Source of the DNA: Baffinella frigidus
Taxonomy: Eukaryota; Cryptophyceae; Cryptomonadales; Baffinellaceae
Direction: 5' to 3'
DNA: 10,762 bases
Assembly: GCA_026770585.1 (NCBI GenBank)
Contig: MU646654.1
Span: 356,845-367,606, forward strand
The translations under genes and the position numbers were made by a program. This document shows positions 5,812 through 10,762 of this stretch, one piece after another; the first letter of the stretch is position 1, and every line of letters starts with the position of its first letter. Below the pieces are notes generated by a model. It worked only from the letters and a program-made list of their open reading frames with translations. It searched no databases and had not been told where the DNA came from.

Positions 5812-6078
5812 ATGCTCACCCGCGTCGCCATCGCCGCGGCCCTTGTGGTCGCCGCTGATGCCTTCGCCCCGATGGGCACGCCGCTCCTGCGCGCTACCCG
5901 CGCCAAGGCCGCCTCCCCGATCGCCAGGGCCGGGCGCCTGGGCGGATCCGCGCCGGTGCTCCGCCAGCGCCAGGCCGCGGGGCTTTCGGCGTTGTCCATG
6001 GAGGGAGAGGATTATGACCTCATCATCGTCGGCTGTGGTGTCGGTGGCCACGGCGCCGCGCTCCACGCCCGCGGCCAG
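5812..6078 (+). CDS. LPD1: LPD exon 1: presequence and FAD-binding loop
   Basis: 89 codons from ATG 5812, the first in-frame [20 protein letters not shown] is a signal peptide cut before FAP, the Phe being a hallmark of import into complex red plastids. A basic, Ala/Ser/Pro-rich transit region follows to about residue 62. [24 protein letters not shown] carries the GxGxxG dinucleotide-binding loop. It ends at CAG|GCATGG, a non-canonical GC donor chosen because HARGQ joins GLKTA with exactly the usual spacing and no GT is available nearby. Confidence 0.88.
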
Positions 6079-9000
6079 GCATGGCCCACCCTCGACCCCC
6101 GCCGGATTGCACGAACACTAGTTAGCTGCCCGCGATGTTGACCGCAACCCGCAACACCCTGACAACCGCCCGCCCCCCCGGATCCGCTGCAAGCAGGGGC
6201 TCAAGACTGCGATCTTCACCGGCGCGGATGTTGGCGGGACGTGCGTGAACCGCGGCTGCGTGCCGAGCAAGGCTCTCCTGGCCGCCGCGGGTGACCTCCA
6301 GCTCTGCCTCACTCGGGTTGACCGTCAGACTATTCTCAAGCTGACATGGGCGGTTTGAGAAGGGGGGAAACGCGAACTTTGGAGCAGAACATCTCCGGGT
6401 CCCCCAAGTTGGTGGGCCCATATCGACCGAGGCAAGAGCTAGGACCTTCCAGCACACAGCATCGGTTCGCGTGGCGGCGTTGCACCGGGGGTTTAGGTAT
6501 AGGGGATAGGGTTTAGGGGTTAGGGTTTGGGGGCAATGCCGCACAGCTGGCTGCAGCATGGGCGCGTGCATTGCCCAGGCTCGCGGGGTTGAGGGTGTAG
6601 GGTGTAGGGTGTAGGGCCCTCCCTCGAGATGGTTCTGGAGGGCTTTCCGCCCACCCTTTGAAGGAGAGTGTCTTCCGATCGTTTGCCCGATCCCTGATTT
6701 GTACCAGGAACCCCGAGACCTCCTGAACCAGTGTCTCGAGGACAGTGTCCATTACCTCCCGGGACGCCCTCGAGGCTTTGGTTCAGGAGGTTCAAGAAGA
6801 TGCACCCGATTTGTACCAGGGGCGCGCTTGATTCCCGACGCCTCCTGGTACAAATCCGCCAGACGGAACCGATCAAGATTCATGGGCGAGGCCATGCAAT
6901 TTAAACCGTGTTTTTTTTCTATCTTCGGGTGGATTTTGTGCTATTTTACAGCTATGTCGAAGCTAAGATAGCAAGATCTGAGAAAATCCACCCTTAAGTT
7001 AGCATAAAAGGCGGTTTCAATTGCATGGCCTCGGACGCTAAGATGCTTCGCTTTGGATGGCTGTGGGTCGAGGGGGGGGGGATAACCCCTGAGAGGTCAA
7101 CTTAAACCGTGAGGGGTCAACTTAAACCGGGCGATGTACGTGTTTTGACCATGCCAACGAATCCCTGAGGGCTCGACCAATAAACCTCCTTTCGATTTCG
7201 CCTGTGGGTGTATCTATGATAGACAGGGTAAAACTTGTACTGGGTAAATTCCCCTAAAATTTGTGGATTGGCGCCGTCGAGAGCATTGCGGGGATTTTGG
7301 GATCGAAAGGCACGCCTCCGGAGTAGGGAAACGCTTCGACCATTCCTCTTGCTTCTCGACTGCCGTCCAGGATCTAAGAGCGCGGCCCACCGAGACAAAA
7401 GTCGAGTGTGGAACGTCTCAAAGCAAAAGTGGAACCTCTGTTAACTTAAGTAACAGTGGATTATTGACCATTAACCCCGCATTTGTATCGCAGGGCGCGT
7501 GCGCGAGATGAGCCAGCACCTGCCTTTCGATTTCGGCCTAAAAGTGGTGCATCAATGATAGACAGGGTTGTTGCGCAGGGTGAATCCCCCCCAGAGGTGT
7601 GGAAATTGCAGCCGTCGAGAGCCTTGTGAGGGCTTGGAGAAATCGAAAGGCAGACTCCGGAGTTTCAGTAGGCCGCTTTGACCATAACCCCTTGGACCAC
7701 GACGTTTTGACCAGTAACGCTTGTTTGACCATGAAACGCAGGGCGCGTGCGCGAGATGAGCGATGCGAAGCACCTCGAGGGGTTCGGCATCACGGTCGGC
7801 GAGGTCAAGTACGACCGCGAAAAGGGTCCGCCCCCGAAACCCTCTCAAACCCCGCGAACGAGCCTAGCTGCGAGCTGTGAAACAGAGGCTTTCTATTATT
7901 TGTACCACGAATCGGCCACTTTGGGAGAGAAATCACGGAATCCCCCCCGCGATTCGCCAAAAGTTGAATAGGCGCGAGGCGCCTTGAGGGGTTCGGCATC
8001 ACGGTCGGCGAGGTCAAGTACGACCGCGAAAAGGGTCCGCCTCCAAACCCCGCGAAGGAGCCTAGTGGCTATTCGTCTGCGCAATTTGATTGGGCCTCAA
8101 CTTGGCGTGAATTCACAGATTTTACAGTGAATTCACGGGCTCAAGACTTATAGCAAATGGGTTGAGCTGGCGGAACAGCGTCTTTCTATTATTCGTACCA
8201 CGAATCGGCCACTTTGGGAGAGGAATCACGGAATCTCCCCCGCGATTCGCCAAAAGTTGAATAGGCGCGAGGCGCCTTGAGGGCTTTGGAATCACGGTTG
8301 GAGGGGTTAAGTACGACCGCGAGAAGGGTCCGCCTCCGAAATCCAAAACCTGCAACCCGGAACCCGACATCCGACACCCCCGAAACCCGAAACCAATAAA
8401 CACGATTCCCTGAACTCGAATCCCTGATCCTCCCTCTCCGACCTCTCTGTCCCGAGGCGGGCCTGTCAAAATAATGCAATAATGAAAAAAGGGTCGTACA
8501 TTTTGTACCGGAACCGTCAACGCTCACCAAATTCTAGTATTATTTCCGCTGCCTTCTCTCTGCACAGCGCGCTAACCCCACCACCCACCCACAGTGGCCT
8601 CTCCGTTCCGAAGCGGGCCTGTCCACAGACCCCACCACCCACCCACAGTTGCGGCGCATGCCGAGCAGCTCGTCGAGTTGCCCAGGTCCACCGCCACGTG
8701 GCGGCGAACCTGGGCAACTCGCGCACCGGCCTCTCCGTCCCGACGCGGGCCTGTCAAAATAATGCAACAATGAAAAAAAAAGTCGTACATTTTGTACCGG
8801 AACCGTCAACAAGAACTGATTTTTGGATTATCCCCCCCCCCGAAACGCAGTGGCGGCGCACGTGAAGCAGCTGGTGGCCAACGTCGCGGCGAGCCTCGGC
8901 AACTCGCTCACCAGCTTCTCTCTCCCGACGCGGGCCTGTCTAACGTCCCGATGCGGGCCTGTCCCTCAGCTCTGTCCTGAAGCGGGCCTGTCCCCAAAAA

Positions 9001-9682
9001 ATCCTCTGAGCCGCCGCCCCCCGTAACACAGTGGCGGCGCACGCGAAGCAGCTGGTGGCGAACGTCGCGGCGAACCTCGGCAACTCGCTCACCGGCCTCG
9101 GCGTGGAGCAGATCCACGAGCGCGGCATCTACGCGGGGCCCGGCAAGGTGAATAACCCGCAACCAGCGCCTGAATAACCCTTTAGGATTGAGGGTTTAAG
9201 TGGAGGGTTTTTGGACGTTTGAGGATGGGGGGTTTGTACGCGGGGTCGCCCGATTTCCGGCCGCGGCGTGGAGCAGATCCACGAGCGGGGGGTTTACGTG
9301 GGGCCTGGCAAGGTGAATAACCCGTAACCAGCGCCTGAATAAACCCCTAAACACGAACGGGGGGTTGACGCGGGGCCCCGCGAAGTAAACACGAAACCCT
9401 AACTCCTAAACCCCAAACCTTAACCCCAAACCCCAAGCCCTAACCCCAAACCCAAACCCCAAACCCAAACCCCTATCCCCTATCCCCTAACCCCTAACCC
9501 CTAACCTCTAACCCCTAACCCTAACCCCAAACCCTAACCCCAAACCCCAAACCCTAACCCCAAACCCCAAACCCTAAACCCCAAACCCTGCAATAGGTCA
9601 AGGGCGCGGACACTGGCAAGATCTACACGGCGAAGGACATCATCATCGCACCTGGATCGATCCCCTTCGTGCCCCCTGGTGA

Positions 9683-9723
<41 letters not shown>

Positions 9724-10402
9724 AGAAATAGAGCGAGAGAGCGAGAGAGAGCAGGGTAGGGTAGGGTAGAGTAGAGCACGGTACGGTTTAGGGAAGTTGG
9801 TTTAGGGGTAGAGGGAAGGGCGCGGACACTGGCAAGATCTACACGGCGAAGGACATCATCATCGCACCCGGATCAATCCCCTTCGTGCCCCCTGGTGAGA
9901 GAGAGAGGGAGAGAGAGAGAGAGAGAGAGAGCAGGAGTCATTTTTTCTAGCATCATCGCCCCCGGCTCCATCCCCTTCGTGCCCCTTGTTGAGCGTTAGG
10001 GGTTTAGGGGGCGAGGGGCTGGGTTTGGGGTTCGGGAGGACTTCTCCACCGATAAGATTCTGCCACCGACTCCATCCCCTTCGTGCCCCCTGGGGAGACT
10101 CTCACCCCTGAACCCCATACCCTAAACCCGACTCCCTATACCCTGAACCCTGAACCTGGAAACCTCAACCATAAACCATGAACCATGAACCATGAACCAT
10201 GAACCATGAACCATGAACCATGAACCATAAAATCCAAAACCTGGACAGTAAGCCCTAAACTCTGAACAGCAAGCCCTACACCCCAAACCCTAAACCCTGA
10301 GCCCTAAACACTCAACCCTAAACCCTAAACCCTAAACCCTCAACTAGGCATCACGATCGATGGCAAGACGGTCTTCACCTCCGACGACTCTCTCAAGCTC
10401 GA
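5812..10402 (+). CDS. LPD1: Predicted plastid dihydrolipoamide dehydrogenase (E3), 5' part
   Basis: Joined exons 5812-6078, 6197-6290, 7742-7825, 9032-9147, 9597-9678 and 10348-10402; 232 codons plus two bases, open to the right. It is a flavoprotein that reoxidises lipoamide on E2 with NAD+, in plastids as part of the pyruvate dehydrogenase complex that feeds acetyl-CoA to fatty acid synthesis. Evidence: signal peptide ending ADA-FAP, transit-like region to about residue 62, FAD-binding [20 protein letters not shown], the redox disulfide [17 protein letters not shown], the helical [20 protein letters not shown] segment, [18 protein letters not shown] and [15 protein letters not shown]. The chain matches plant and cyanobacterial-type LPD, including segment lengths, more closely than the mitochondrial form, as judged from memory. 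The NAD-binding and dimer domains lie beyond the window. Exon choice is firm for exons 1, 2 and 6; exons 3 to 5 have competing copies. Confidence 0.9.
6079..6196 (+). other. LPD intron 1 (118 bp, GC-AG)
   Basis: Begins GCATGG, ends AAGCAG, phase 0. It contains no visible repeats, unlike all the later introns of the gene, and its size is close to that of intron 1 of the ABC-F gene (97 bp). Confidence 0.72.
6197..6290 (+). CDS. LPD1: LPD exon 2: redox-active disulfide
   Basis: 31 codons plus one base: [14 protein letters not shown] then [17 protein letters not shown]. The two cysteines four residues apart are the disulfide that accepts electrons from dihydrolipoamide. Donor is G|GTGACC at 6291, phase 1. 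It occurs only once in the window. Confidence 0.92.
6696..6856. repeat. Nested inverted repeat (GATTTGTACCAGGA arms)
   Basis: Outer arms GATTTGTACCAGGA (6696-6709) and TCCTGGTACAAATC (6843-6856) are exact reverse complements. Inside them CCTCCTGAACCA (6719-6730) pairs with TGGTTCAGGAGG (6779-6790), and CTCGAGG with CCTCGAG at about 6735 and 6768. An extra direct copy of GATTTGTACCAGG lies near 6808. It looks like a foldback element or a compound of two. Confidence 0.8.
6887..7033. mobile_element. 147-bp imperfect foldback element
   Basis: CGAGGCCATGCAATT at 6887-6901 is mirrored by AATTGCATGGCCTCG at 7019-7033, and GGGTGGATTTT by AAAATCCACCC further in. The arms are about 60 bp with mismatches, around an AT-rich centre. 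It is MITE-like and non-coding; its sequence is unrelated by eye to the element at 4491-4630. No clear target-site duplication was seen. Confidence 0.78.
7188..7310. repeat. CCTTTCGATTTCG inverted-repeat element, copy 1
   Basis: Starts CCTTTCGATTTCG and ends GATCGAAAGG. The interior shares ATGATAGACAGGG and CGTCGAGAGC with copy 2 at 7522-7651. Similarity continues for some 35 bp past the right terminus (CTCCGGAGT), so the repeated block is larger than the inverted repeat. Confidence 0.75.
7494..7521 (+). pseudogene. Truncated LPD exon 3 copy (RVREMS)
   Basis: A TCGCAG acceptor is followed by GGCGCGTGCGCGAGATGAGC, the same as exon 3, then CAGCACCT. The inverted-repeat element at 7522 begins directly after. 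Only about nine codons remain and no donor, so it would act at most as a decoy acceptor upstream of the true exon. Confidence 0.85.
7522..7651. repeat. GCCTTTCGATTTC inverted-repeat element, copy 2
   Basis: Exact 13-bp terminal inverted repeats, GCCTTTCGATTTC at 7522-7534 and GAAATCGAAAGGC at 7639-7651. The element abuts and truncates the exon 3 copy at 7494-7521. Interior similarity to 7188-7310 is strong in patches. It is MITE-like, though the shared flanks also allow a segmental duplication. Confidence 0.78.
7742..7825 (+). CDS. LPD1: LPD exon 3 (full copy, 3a)
   Basis: 84 nt, phase 1 at both ends: GG completes the Gly codon from exon 2, then [27 protein letters not shown] and a final G. 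The acceptor is AACGCAG and the donor GTCCGC. It is the only copy with the whole helix after ALLAAAG, so it is taken as the main exon. Because it is symmetric, tandem copies can be swapped or added without a frameshift. Confidence 0.88.
7972..8034 (+). CDS. LPD1: LPD exon 3b, possible alternative exon
   Basis: 63 nt between a TTGAATAG acceptor and the same G|GTCCGC donor, phase 1 at both ends, reading [20 protein letters not shown]. It is nearly identical to exon 3a over the last 18 codons but replaces [10 protein letters not shown] by ARR, seven residues shorter. Splicing it in place of or together with 3a would keep frame. Whether it is used cannot be told from sequence; its short 5' part may damage the helix. 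Confidence 0.55.
8265..8327 (+). CDS. LPD1: LPD exon 3c, diverged possible alternative exon
   Basis: 63 nt with the same TTGAATAG acceptor and G|GTCCGC donor, reading [20 protein letters not shown]. Over the 17 codons from LEG, it differs from 3a by about eight silent changes and one replacement (Glu to Gly). That pattern argues that it has evolved as coding sequence. It may be an alternative exon or an older exon now bypassed. Confidence 0.55.
8442..8521. repeat. About 80-bp direct repeat, copy 1
   Basis: CCTCTCTGTCCCGAGGCGGG, CCTGTCAAAATAATGCAATA and CGTACATTTTGTACCGGAAC are shared with 8730-8810 with few differences. The 18-bp core TCCCGANGCGGGCCTGTC occurs six times in this intron. Confidence 0.9.
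8649..8731 (+). pseudogene. Frameshifted LPD exon 4 copy containing a palindrome
   Basis: A CCACAG acceptor is followed by codons for VAAHAEQLV (first codon shared with exon 3). About 17 extra bases then shift the frame before sequence matching [11 protein letters not shown]. The extra bases are the reverse complement of the following exon sequence, giving the 48-bp palindrome at 8674-8721. It is not translatable in the exon 4 frame beyond the insertion. Confidence 0.82.
8674..8721. repeat. 48-bp gapless palindrome inside an exon copy
   Basis: 8674-8697 (CGAGTTGCCCAGGTCCACCG then CCAC) and 8698-8721 (GTGGCGGCGAACCTGGGCAA then CTCG) pair over 24 bp with two mismatches and no loop. The right arm is exon 4 sequence in sense orientation, so the left arm is an inverted copy of it, as made by polymerase template switching. 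Confidence 0.88.
8730..8810. repeat. About 80-bp direct repeat, copy 2
   Basis: Matches 8442-8521 across CCTCTCCGTCCCGACGCGGG, the AATAATGCAACAATG segment and TTTTGTACCGGAACCGTCAA. Both copies lie just upstream of exon 4-type sequence, suggesting one duplicated unit that includes an exon 4 start. Confidence 0.9.
8851..8918 (+). pseudogene. LPD exon 4 5'-half copy (4b)
   Basis: A polypyrimidine tract and ACGCAG acceptor, then TG plus [20 protein letters not shown] in the exon 4 frame. After the next codons the sequence switches to the TCCCGACGCGGGCCTGTC motif, with no donor. Against exon 4 it has two or three conservative replacements and one silent change. With a good acceptor it may compete with exon 4 but cannot complete it. 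Confidence 0.82.
9032..9147 (+). CDS. LPD1: LPD exon 4 (complete copy)
   Basis: 116 nt, entering with TG after the G of exon 3 (Val) and leaving at phase 0: [20 protein letters not shown] then [18 protein letters not shown]. The acceptor is TAACACAG and the donor GTGAATAA. It aligns to the helical segment and strand between the disulfide region and [12 protein letters not shown] in plant plastid LPD. It is the only copy joining both halves. Confidence 0.88.
9260..9312 (+). pseudogene. LPD exon 4 3'-half copy (4c)
   Basis: Reads [16 protein letters not shown] then the donor GTGAATAACC, in the exon 4 frame. Changes from exon 4 are Ile to Val, Ala to Val and three silent ones. There is no AG acceptor directly before it, so it is probably not spliced as an exon. 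It does offer a second donor. Confidence 0.82.
9386..9590. repeat. CCCTAAA/CCCCAAAC telomere-like array
   Basis: About 200 bp of degenerate C-rich heptamers and hexamers in LPD intron 4, ending five bases before the exon 5 acceptor. The C-rich strand is the sense strand here. Confidence 0.92.
9597..9678 (+). CDS. LPD1: LPD exon 5 (copy 5a)
   Basis: 27 codons plus one base: [20 protein letters not shown] and SIPFVPP, phase 0 in and phase 1 out. Acceptor GCAATAG, donor G|GTGAGAG, which leads directly into a (GA)n tract. [11 protein letters not shown] is the conserved strand closing the FAD domain. It is preferred over 5b because it keeps the VK residues that match plant LPD. Confidence 0.87.
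9819..9894 (+). CDS. LPD1: LPD exon 5b, possible alternative exon
   Basis: 76 nt after a GGGAAG acceptor: [20 protein letters not shown] and PFVPP, then the same G|GTGAGAG donor and (GA)n tract. It differs from 5a by two silent changes and lacks the first two codons. Phase is kept (0 in, 1 out), so it could replace 5a with loss of Val-Lys. Including both would shift the frame. The acceptor is weak, lacking a pyrimidine tract. Confidence 0.5.
9951..9992 (+). pseudogene. LPD exon 5 3'-part copy with new acceptor (5c)
   Basis: TTTTTTCTAG, a good acceptor, precedes codons for [11 protein letters not shown], with GGC TCC in place of GGA TCG (silent). The donor has become CTTGTTGAG and the first half is missing, so a normal exon 5 cannot be made from it. 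Confidence 0.8.
10064..10094 (+). pseudogene. LPD exon 5 end fragment (5d)
   Basis: Encodes DSIPFVPPG and then GGGAGA where the donor GTGAGA stood, so the splice site is lost by a single T-to-G change. The upstream half is unrelated. Confidence 0.8.
10169..10227. repeat. CATGAAC heptamer array
   Basis: About eight identical copies of a 7-bp unit, CATGAAC, within C-rich CCCTAAA-like DNA. The unit CCATGAA differs from CCCTAAA at two positions, so it may be a homogenised variant of the telomere-like repeat. Confidence 0.93.
10348..10402 (+). CDS. LPD1: LPD exon 6
   Basis: 55 nt: GC completes the Gly codon from exon 5, then [17 protein letters not shown] and GA of a Glu codon. The acceptor is CAACTAG and the donor GA|GTAACC, phase 2. 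It aligns to the G--VDGKTV-TSD-ALKLE segment of plastid LPD, just before the NAD-binding loop. Only one copy is visible. Confidence 0.88.
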
Positions 10403-10762
10403 GTAACCCCCAAACCCTGAGCCCGAAACCCTACACCCGAAACCCTAAACCCTAAACCCTAAATCCTGACCCCCCTGAACACTCAACCCTCAACCGCTTC
10501 AACCCTCAACCCTAAACCACAAACCCCCTGAACCTCGACCCCCTGAACACTCAACCCTAAACCCGTACCCCCCTGAACACTCAGCCCTCAACCCCCTCAA
10601 CCCTCAACTCCAAACCCCAAACCCCAACCCCTACACCATGTCGTTCCCTTAGTTGGTTCGGTTCCTCAACCCCAAGCACCAAACGCCAAACACCAAACAC
10701 CACACACCATTCACCAAACACCAACCCCAAAACCCCAAGCACCAAACGCCAAACACCAAACA
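10403..10762 (+). repeat. LPD intron 6 start, heptamer and CCAAACA repeats
   Basis: Begins GTAACCCC and continues with CCCTAAA, CCCTCAA and CCCTGAACACT variants, then CACCAAACGCCAAACAC-type repeats to the window end. No exon is recognisable here. Confidence 0.85.

Larger units (their letters stand above)
6291..7741 (+). other. LPD intron 2, foldback-rich
   Basis: 1451 bp from GTGACC to AAACGCAG. It contains TTTAGGG/TGTAGGG heptamers (6490-6530, 6590-6616), a nested inverted repeat at 6696-6856, a foldback element at 6887-7033, paired GTCAACTTAAACCG repeats at 7098-7130, two copies of a 123-130 bp inverted-repeat element (7188-7310, 7522-7651), a truncated exon 3 copy at 7494-7521, and several TTTGACCA motifs just before exon 3. 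Confidence 0.8.
8450..8992. repeat. Six-copy TCCCGANGCGGGCCTGTC motif cluster
   Basis: Copies at 8450-8467, 8606-8623, 8738-8755, 8923-8940, 8946-8963 and 8975-8992, each with one or two variable positions. Three of them follow directly on exon 4-like sequence (CACCGGCCTC or CACCAGCTTC), so the motif marks the breakpoint where exon 4 copies are truncated. Confidence 0.85.
7826..9031 (+). other. LPD intron 3, with exon 3 and exon 4 copies
   Basis: 1206 bp. From 7868 to 8050 and again from 8160 to 8345 lies a duplicated unit of about 180 bp ending in an exon 3 copy. It shares TATTATTTGTACCACGAATC, GGCCACTTTGGGAGAG and GATTCGCCAAAAGTTGAATA. From 8442 to 9000 there are direct repeats and exon 4 copies. 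The stretch 8345-8440 is a CCGAAACCC-type low-complexity region. Confidence 0.82.
9148..9596 (+). other. LPD intron 4, heptamer-filled, with an exon 4 tail copy
   Basis: From GTGAATAACC to TGCAATAG. It includes an exon 4 3'-half copy at 9260-9312 followed by a repeat of the donor-side intron (AATAACCCGNAACCAGCGCC), G-rich GAGGGTTTAAG DNA at 9185-9240, and CCCTAAC/CCAAACC heptamers from 9386 to 9590. Confidence 0.85.
9679..10347 (+). other. LPD intron 5, with three exon 5 copies
   Basis: Starts with GTGAGAGGGA then (GA)n to about 9755, then GTAGG repeats and exon copies at 9819-9894, 9951-9992 and 10064-10094. CCCTAAA-type heptamers and a CATGAAC array fill the rest up to the CAACTAG acceptor of exon 6. 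Confidence 0.85.

Noticed and set aside
5812-10402. LPD as a dead pseudogene because exons are scattered and copied
   Set aside because: The complete chain has matching phases, no stop and all active-site residues; no inactivating change is visible in the chosen exons.

Overview
This is nuclear DNA of a eukaryotic alga. Two intron-rich genes start back to back from one short shared promoter, and both run off the window. On the minus strand (5638 down to 213 and beyond the left edge) is the 5' part of an ABC-F family ATPase gene. On the plus strand (5812 to 10402 and beyond the right edge) is the 5' part of a plastid-type dihydrolipoamide dehydrogenase gene (LPD, the E3 subunit of the pyruvate dehydrogenase complex). 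Both predicted proteins begin with a hydrophobic signal peptide followed by Phe and an Arg/Ser/Ala/Pro-rich stretch (ADA-FAP in LPD, LAAG-FFAG in the ABC-F). This resembles the bipartite presequence used by algae with red-derived complex plastids (cryptophytes, haptophytes, ochrophytes, dinoflagellates). The introns carry much degenerate TTTAGGG/CCCTAAA heptamer DNA. That variant would favour a cryptophyte- or dinoflagellate-like host over TTAGGG-type lineages, but this is only inference.

I rebuilt both exon chains by hand from family alignment, splice signals and reading phase. ABC-F (minus): exon 1 5638-5288, exon 2 5190-5155 (36-nt microexon), exon 3 3335-3201 (Walker A), exon 4 1439-1355, exon 5 313-213, totalling 708 nt or 236 codons. 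LPD (plus): exon 1 5812-6078, exon 2 6197-6290 (redox-active Cys pair), exon 3 7742-7825, exon 4 9032-9147, exon 5 9597-9678, exon 6 10348-10402, totalling 698 nt with an open phase-2 end. All phases join without a stop.

The striking feature is in the introns. At least five of the eleven exons (ABC-F 3 and 4, LPD 3, 4 and 5) occur again as complete, partial or decayed copies in the neighbouring introns, in the same orientation and mostly with their own splice acceptor or donor. I count about six extra partial copies of ABC-F exon 3 (5' side) plus two of its tail, about ten of ABC-F exon 4, three of LPD exon 3, three or more of LPD exon 4 and three of LPD exon 5. Some copies are broken by frameshifts, stops or a foldback element. 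Others keep frame, splice sites and phase and differ almost only at silent positions. The spacers between copies carry recurring motifs (GTTGAC, TTTGTACCA, TTTGACCA), hairpin/MITE-like elements, minisatellites grown from exon sequence, and telomere-like heptamer arrays in both orientations.

Layout: 1-212 heptamer and 9-mer arrays in ABC-F intron 5; 213-1439 exons 5 and 4 with a 75-bp tandem array built on the exon 4 tail; 1440-3200 intron 3 with decayed exon 4 copies and two inverted repeats; 3201-4651 exon 3 and its amplified copies, one hit by a 140-bp MITE; 4668-5147 TTTAGGG-like array; 5155-5638 exons 2 and 1; 5639-5811 bidirectional promoter with a TGACGTCA palindrome; 5812-6290 LPD exons 1 and 2; 6291-7741 foldback-rich intron; 7742-9147 exons 3 and 4 and copies; 9148-10762 heptamer-filled introns with exon 5, its copies and exon 6.
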